Assembly (NCBI GenBank): GCA_025965295.1
Contig: JAOPXF010000325.1
Span: 1-9,520, forward strand
DNA length: 9,520 bases
From: Nocardioides sp.
Lineage (GTDB): Bacteria > Actinomycetota > Actinomycetes > Propionibacteriales > Nocardioidaceae
Direction: 5' to 3'
Shown: piece by piece, positions 6,721 through 9,520 of the stretch
How positions within the stretch are numbered: the first letter of the stretch is position 1
How the letters are laid out: each line of letters opens with the position of its first letter
The notes under the pieces: model-generated
Seen by the model: only the letters and a program-made list of their open reading frames with translations
Told to the model about the DNA's origin: nothing
Databases searched by the model: none
Made by a program: the position numbers and the translations under genes

Positions 6721-7425
6721 TCATCCGCCGTTTTGCATCCGCTCGAGCTCCACGAGAGTGGCGGCGAGCTGCGCCTCACTCACCCCCGCGCGCTGGGCCG
6801 CGGCCCGCAGCTGCACGCGGGCGGCGTCGAAGCCGACGTCGTGGATCGCGGCCAGGATGCCGACCGCCACCTCGATGCGGACATCGTTGCGGAGCTTGCC
6901 CGGCGCACCCTCCGCGGTCGTGCGGCTGGTGAAGGAGAGGTCCGAGTTGGTGATCGCCCCCGGTGCCCAGGCGTCGAAGATCGCGGCGAGCTCCTCGTGG
7001 TGTCCGTGGAAGGCCCGTCCGGAGGACGCGTACAGGTTCACGCCACCCACGACCCTGCCGTGGGCCACGATCGGCAGGCTCAGGGTGCTGGCCACTCCGG
7101 CGGCGGCGGTGCCACGCGCGAAGAGCTGCCAACGCTCCTCGTCCGTCGGGTCGGGCACGAACTCGAGAACCTCCGAGGTCTCGACGGACTCGACGCAGGG
7201 CCCGTCGGCGGCGTACTGGAGGGCGTCCAGCACCGCGATCTCCTCGGCGCTGGCGACGAGGGTGAAGGTGACGCCGTCCTCGATGCTGGCCAGGCTGAGG
7301 CCGACGCACTCCGGGACGACTTCGCGCACCCGGTCGGCCTGGCCTCTCAGGGTCTGGAGCAGGTCGTCGTCGCTGAAGGGGCCGAACTCCTCCACCGCCT
7401 CGGTGGTCTCCGGAATGGGTTCCAT
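6721..7425 (-). CDS. GAF-ANTAR domain protein 2 (probable RNA-binding antiterminator)
   Basis: A 234-residue cytoplasmic regulator. An acidic N-terminal tail (residues 1-20) leads into a GAF sensor domain at about 30-160, with DALQYAADGPC, LSLPIVAHGRVVGGVNLYA and a final HHEELAAIFDAWA helix. A C-terminal ANTAR domain at about 177-228 carries the conserved small residues in IEVAVGILAA and the second-helix pattern FDAARVQLRAAAQ. ANTAR domains bind paired small RNA hairpins and prevent termination; GAF domains sense a ligand or redox state. Neither signal nor target is known here. A GTG at 7458 would add eleven residues. The ATG at 7425 is preferred because GGGTACGAT ends six bases before it and there is no Shine-Dalgarno sequence, which suggests a leaderless mRNA. 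It is the paralogue of the gene at 7546-8277. Confidence 0.88.
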   Translation of the reverse strand: MEPIPETTEAVEEFGPFSDDDLLQTLRGQADRVREVVPECVGLSLASIEDGVTFTLVASAEEIAVLDALQYAADGPCVESVETSEVLEFVPDPTDEERWQLFARGTAAAGVASTLSLPIVAHGRVVGGVNLYASSGRAFHGHHEELAAIFDAWAPGAITNSDLSFTSRTTAEGAPGKLRNDVRIEVAVGILAAIHDVGFDAARVQLRAAAQRAGVSEAQLAATLVELERMQNGG

Positions 7426-7431
7426 GGCCGG

Positions 7432-7460
7432 ATCGTACCCACGTGGACGAACGGGCACAC
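7432..7460 (-). promoter_or_regulatory. Leaderless promoter candidate for GAF-ANTAR gene 2
   Basis: On the minus strand GGGTAC (7440-7435) is part of TACGAT (7437-7432), which fits both the SigB-type GGGTAC and the general TANNNT -10. It is six bases from the ATG at 7425, so transcription would begin at or next to the start codon. A weak GTGT (7460-7457) sits 16 bases further upstream, within the imperfect palindrome GCACACGCGTGC (7455-7466), which might be an operator. Confidence 0.42.
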
Positions 7461-7545
7461 GCGTGCGAATTCGAGTCCGGGGGCCGGCCCGTCGGCCCGA
7501 TCGGGTCCAGCTCTGCTGCCCTCGCGAGCAGCCTGAGCGGCGAGG

Positions 7546-8277
7546 TCAGGTCAGGGCATCCGCTTCGGTGTCGTCCCGCGGGTCGCCGTCCCGGAGGCGA
7601 GCGTGGTGCTGGTCGACGACAGTGGCCGCCACGTCGCGAAGCTTGGTCTGGGACGTGGCCGAGACCCGGGTCAGGTAGGCGAAGGCGGTGTCCTCGTCGA
7701 GGTCGAGGCGCTGCATCACCAGTCCGAGCGCGAGGCCGATCATCCGGCGGCTCGCGAGCGCCGCGTTGAGGTTCTCGAGTCGGTGCGCATGGCCCAGGGC
7801 GATGGCGGCGTGCACGGCGAAGAGCTCCGCGAGCTGCTCGGTCTCCGCGGAGATCGTGTCGCTGGTCACCGAGTACAGGTTGAGCGCCCCCAGCGACTGC
7901 TCGTCGACGTGCAGTCGGATCCCGAGCTGCGCGCGGACGCCGCGAGCCACCGCCTCGGGAACGAAGAGCGGCCAGCGCTGCTCGTGCCGGGCCCACTCCA
8001 TCCGGACGACGGGGGCGGCGTCGATGGCATGGAGGCAGGGACCCTCACCGAGGGTGTACTGCAGTCGGTCGAGCTCGACCACGAGCGGATCCGAGGAGGC
8101 GGCGGTCTCGATGCTGCCGTCACGGTGGGCGACCGAGATGCCGACGTGCTCCATGTCAGGGATCGAGGAAGCGGCGACGTTGACGATCCTCTGCAACGTG
8201 GTGTCGCGGTCCTGGGGGGCTGCCAGGTCCAGGGTGGCCTGGGCCAGAGCGGCAGCGACATCGATCGGTGCGGGCAC
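7546..8277 (-). CDS. GAF-ANTAR domain protein 1 (probable RNA-binding antiterminator)
   Basis: A 243-residue cytoplasmic regulator with a GAF domain at about 25-160 (RLQYTLGEGPCLHAID, LGIRLHVDEQSLGALNLYS) and an ANTAR domain at about 170-225 (SRRMIGLALGLVMQRLDLDEDTAFAYLTRVS). An acidic tail rich in Asp ends the protein. The GTG at 8277 is chosen as start because a GGAG (8286-8283) lies five bases upstream and the GAF helix begins soon after. The frame is open much further, through the LuxR gene, but that sequence is an Arg-rich shadow. A GTG at 8382, eight bases after the LuxR stop, is a less likely alternative with a poor binding site. It probably shares a transcript with the LuxR gene 113 bases upstream. 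Function as an antiterminator is inferred from the domain family; its target RNA is unknown. Confidence 0.88.
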   Translation of the reverse strand: MPAPIDVAAALAQATLDLAAPQDRDTTLQRIVNVAASSIPDMEHVGISVAHRDGSIETAASSDPLVVELDRLQYTLGEGPCLHAIDAAPVVRMEWARHEQRWPLFVPEAVARGVRAQLGIRLHVDEQSLGALNLYSVTSDTISAETEQLAELFAVHAAIALGHAHRLENLNAALASRRMIGLALGLVMQRLDLDEDTAFAYLTRVSATSQTKLRDVAATVVDQHHARLRDGDPRDDTEADALT

Positions 8278-8282
8278 CAGGA

Positions 8283-8286
8283 CTCC
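8283..8286 (-). promoter_or_regulatory. Shine-Dalgarno GGAG deciding the GAF-ANTAR 1 start
   Basis: The minus strand reads GGAG, TCCTG, GTG. The five-base gap supports translation from the GTG at 8277. Confidence 0.5.
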
Positions 8287-8295
8287 GTCGGGACT

Positions 8296-8313
8296 GTCCG
8301 GTTGCGACCGGAC
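8296..8313 (-). repeat. Perfect 7-bp hairpin just upstream of the GAF-ANTAR 1 start
   Basis: GTCCGGT and ACCGGAC form a perfect stem with a four-base loop (CGCA on the transcribed strand). It ends 18 bases before the GTG and about ten bases before the ribosome binding site. With the larger hairpin at 8333-8357 it makes a tandem hairpin leader. Confidence 0.5.
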
Positions 8314-8332
8314 CCGAGATGCGGAGTCGTTT

Positions 8333-8357
8333 GTTCGGCCCCGTGGCAGGTCCGAAC
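8333..8357 (-). repeat. 9-bp hairpin (one mismatch) between the LuxR and GAF-ANTAR 1 genes
   Basis: On the transcribed strand GTTCGGACC pairs with GGGCCGAAC at eight of nine positions around a seven-base loop (TGCCACG). It lies about 34 bases after the LuxR stop codon. There is no T-run after it on the transcribed strand, so a simple intrinsic terminator is not supported; it may reduce read-through or be a regulatory RNA element. Confidence 0.45.
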
Positions 8358-8390
8358 GGTAGCAGTGGCGCCGCTCGCTCACTGCCTCGG

Positions 8391-8960
8391 TCAGCGTGGC
8401 AGCTCGTCGCCGTACCCGTGCTCGAGGCCCCAGAGCACCGCCTGGGAGCGCCGCTGCACGCCCATCTTGCGGTAGGCCGAGCGAACGTAGGTCTTCACCG
8501 AGTTGATGCTGAGGTACAGGTCGCAGGCGATCTCGTCGTTGCTGAGACCGCGACAGATCCTGTCGAGGATCTCCGACTCCCGTCCCGAGAGGGCGGTGTG
8601 AGCGCCTTCGGCAGGCAGGGGGGCGCCGCTTCGCACCTCTTCGAGCGTCGTCACGAGCTCGATGGCATCGACGTCGAGGTGCAGCACCCTGGCCGCGCCG
8701 AGCGAGACGGCCAGAGCTGTCGCTCCGGTGTCCCGCCGATCCGTCAACGCCACCATCGGAACCGTCGCGGTACGGGCGGCGAGCGCCGCCGCGTCGGGGT
8801 CGCCCACCGGCACGAAGACCTCGACCTCCGCGCGGTCGAGGGACTGGCGCGCGAGCACCGTGACCCGGTCGCTGTGGGGGGTCAGGATGGCCCGCACGCC
8901 GGCACGGACCACCGGCGGTGCGGCCAGCGAGACCCGAACGGGTGACGAGACGAGAGGCAT
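8391..8960 (-). CDS. LuxR/NarL-family regulator with degenerate receiver domain
   Basis: A 189-residue DNA-binding regulator. Residues 124-183 form a clear LuxR-type helix-turn-helix (LSGRESEILDRICRGLSNDE, then INSVKTYVRSAYRKMGV and RSQAVLWGLEHGY). Residues 8-110 align by pattern with the NarL-type receiver (VRVSLAAPPVVRAGVRAIL) but the key residues are lost. The acidic pair is Ala13-Ala14, no Asp ends the third strand (VEVFVPV near residue 46-52), and the usual Lys near LLK is replaced in RVLHLD. Phosphorylation by a histidine kinase is therefore unlikely, and no kinase gene is nearby. The ATG at 8960 is chosen over a GTG at 8981 because GGAAGG (8973-8968) lies seven bases before it. It is first in a probable regulator operon with the GAF-ANTAR genes. 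The target genes are unknown. Confidence 0.88.
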   Translation of the reverse strand: MPLVSSPVRVSLAAPPVVRAGVRAILTPHSDRVTVLARQSLDRAEVEVFVPVGDPDAAALAARTATVPMVALTDRRDTGATALAVSLGAARVLHLDVDAIELVTTLEEVRSGAPLPAEGAHTALSGRESEILDRICRGLSNDEIACDLYLSINSVKTYVRSAYRKMGVQRRSQAVLWGLEHGYGDELPR

Positions 8961-8967
8961 CACATCG

Positions 8968-8973
8968 CCTTCC
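8968..8973 (-). promoter_or_regulatory. Shine-Dalgarno GGAAGG deciding the LuxR start
   Basis: The minus strand reads GGAAGG, CGATGTG, ATG. The seven-base gap is well placed for the ATG at 8960 and argues against the GTG at 8981. Confidence 0.6.
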
Positions 8974-9020
8974 GAAAACACCGGCCACGAGGTCGCTGTT
9001 CGGCCCAGCCGGTCGTGAGA

Positions 9021-9026
9021 AGCCTA
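9021..9026 (-). promoter_or_regulatory. Possible -10 (TAGGCT) of the LuxR operon
   Basis: TAGGCT fits TANNNT in the most AT-containing part of the LuxR upstream region and would give a leader of about 50 bases. No convincing -35 is seen. This is a weak suggestion. Confidence 0.2.
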
Positions 9027-9073
9027 ATGCCGTTCGCGCGACCCCGCCAGCAGCACCTGCCTCGGCGGGCCGG

Positions 9074-9101
9074 GTTCGTGCCGCCCGCGACCGGGTACGG
9101 T
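9074..9101 (+). promoter_or_regulatory. SigB/SigF-like leaderless promoter at the right-hand plus-strand genes
   Basis: GTTC (9074-9077), a 15-base spacer and GGGTAC (9093-9098) form the best match in the window to the GTTT-N14-16-GGGTAC/T stress-sigma consensus. The overlapping TACGGT (9096-9101) also fits TANNNT and is six bases from the ATG at 9108, exactly as TACGAT stands before the GAF-ANTAR gene at 7425. Transcription would start at the ATG. Confidence 0.45.
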
Positions 9102-9107
9102 CCGAGC

Positions 9108-9203
9108 ATGATCGATCGCGAGCGACCGGGCGCCGAGCACGACGGCCTGGCCGAGCTCCGGGTGGTCGCCGAGCTGCTGGAGGCCAGTTGGCCGCAGCCC
9201 TGA
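9108..9203 (+). CDS. Possible 31-residue peptide, leaderless, upstream of a lipoprotein
   Basis: A short frame encoding an acidic, probably helical peptide that ends in LAELRVVAELLEASWPQP. It is supported by third codon positions that are almost all G or C (about 28 of 31), by the promoter that places transcription at its ATG, and by its 16-base overlap with the lipoprotein frame, which allows translational coupling. It has no signal peptide or membrane segment, and I recognise no homologue. It could be a leader peptide for the lipoprotein, a small protein in its own right, or a chance frame. Confidence 0.4.
   Translation: MIDRERPGAEHDGLAELRVVAELLEASWPQP
9179..9183 (+). promoter_or_regulatory. 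Shine-Dalgarno GGAGG favouring a TTG start of the lipoprotein
   Basis: GGAGG lies four bases before the TTG at 9188, inside the 31-residue frame. The ATG at 9230 has only GGGCGG about ten bases upstream. Confidence 0.4.
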
Positions 9204-9520
9204 TCGGCGACCCTGGGCGGACGCGGCTGATGGCCGCACCGGCCGCGCTGCTCCTTGCCGCCGTGGTCGGCTGCGCGCCGCAGTCGCCGGACCACTCGTC
9301 GTGGACCGACCAGGCTCACCAGTCGCTCGAGGACGTGGCGAGCGAGATCTCGACCGTGACGCTGCTCCTGCGTCTCGAACGCGACGGGAAGGTGCCGGGC
9401 AAGTACCAGCAGGTCGTCGCCCAGGACAGCGAGTCCGCCGTGGGGGAGACCCTGGCGAGGTTCGGCGGGGAGCAGCCCGAGCCGCGTGACGACGACGAGT
9501 ACCGGCAGGTGACGTCGGCG
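9188..9520 (+). CDS. Lipoprotein of unknown function, 3' end beyond the window
   Basis: The frame is open to the window end (111 codons). From the TTG at 9188 it starts with a short polar segment containing Arg11 and Arg13, then a hydrophobic stretch (MAAPAALLLAAVVG) ending in the lipobox VVGC at Cys29. It should therefore be exported and lipid-anchored on the outer face of the membrane. The mature part seen so far is soluble, helical and charged (WTDQAHQSLEDVASEISTV, then RLERDGKVPGKYQ). An ATG at 9230 is the conventional alternative, but it would leave the signal peptide without positive charge; TTG also has the better ribosome binding site. It is probably coupled to the 31-residue frame. 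I do not recognise the family. The lipoprotein call is firm and the start is uncertain. Confidence 0.75.
   Translation, partial: MAAALIGDPGRTRLMAAPAALLLAAVVGCAPQSPDHSSWTDQAHQSLEDVASEISTVTLLLRLERDGKVPGKYQQVVAQDSESAVGETLARFGGEQPEPRDDDEYRQVTSA

Noticed and set aside
4494..6779. A 761-codon open frame on the minus strand opposite the molybdopterin subunit gene
   Set aside because: It is antisense to a gene with unmistakable family motifs. Its product is an Arg/Gly/Val/His-rich shadow, as long frames opposite GC-rich genes usually are.
7481..7505. Palindromes GGGCCGGCCC and CCCGATCGGG between the two GAF-ANTAR genes, and a GCTGC/GCAGC pair at 7515-7532
   Set aside because: Short perfect palindromes are expected in DNA of this GC content. 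None forms a long stem or has a T-run, so no terminator or operator is claimed.
5156..7678. An 840-codon plus-strand open frame spanning the end of the molybdoenzyme operon and both GAF-ANTAR genes
   Set aside because: It runs across two sets of real genes in other frames, has no recognisable domain, and has Arg/Pro-rich composition for most of its length.
8278..8988. An N-terminal extension of GAF-ANTAR 1 through the LuxR gene (a fused 480-residue protein)
   Set aside because: The extension is out of frame with the LuxR gene and has Arg/Gly-rich shadow composition. A Shine-Dalgarno sequence and the GAF domain start fit the GTG at 8277.
1..9520. CRISPR array, tRNA, rRNA, insertion sequence, phage or defence genes
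   Set aside because: No regularly spaced direct repeats, cloverleaf, rRNA stretch, transposase or integrase motifs, or known defence domains were seen on either strand.

Overview
The window is high-GC DNA with strongly GC-biased third codon positions. Its gene families (an F420-type luciferase-like oxidoreductase, GAF-ANTAR regulators, a NarL-type LuxR protein) are typical of Actinobacteria. A soil genus of the Nocardioides or Geodermatophilus kind would fit, but the genus is a guess. I see no rRNA, tRNA, CRISPR array, insertion sequence, integrase or prophage gene.

Left part (1-1763, plus strand): the 3' end of an aminopeptidase C / bleomycin hydrolase gene, a small gene I do not recognise, and a small membrane protein of the DUF1360 type. 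Next, on the minus strand (1815-2768), is an LLM-class, F420_G6P-family oxidoreductase. About 300 non-coding bases (2769-3070) rich in inverted repeats separate it from the divergent operon.

Centre (3071-6680, plus strand): a three-gene operon joined by two ATGA start/stop overlaps. It encodes a complete xanthine-oxidase-family molybdenum hydroxylase: a 2x[2Fe-2S] subunit, a FAD subunit with an extra four-cysteine [4Fe-4S] insertion, and a molybdopterin subunit. The arrangement is that of E. coli PaoABC/YagTSR. Electrons would pass from an aldehyde or heterocycle at molybdenum through the iron-sulphur clusters to FAD. No Tat signal and no XdhC/PaoD-type maturation gene are seen here.

Right part (6721-8960, minus strand): three regulators in a row. 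In transcription order these are a LuxR-type protein whose receiver domain lacks the phosphorylation residues, then two paralogous GAF-ANTAR proteins, which are probably RNA-binding antiterminators. Divergent from them at the right edge is a possible 31-residue peptide overlapping a lipoprotein gene that runs off the window.

A thread across the window is the hexamer GGGTAC lying 8-10 bases before the ATG of four genes without an evident Shine-Dalgarno sequence. This suggests leaderless transcription from stress-sigma-like promoters. I found no clearly new multi-gene system. The most unusual items are the pseudo-receiver LuxR / twin GAF-ANTAR cluster with its hairpin-bearing leader, and the structured region before the molybdoenzyme operon.
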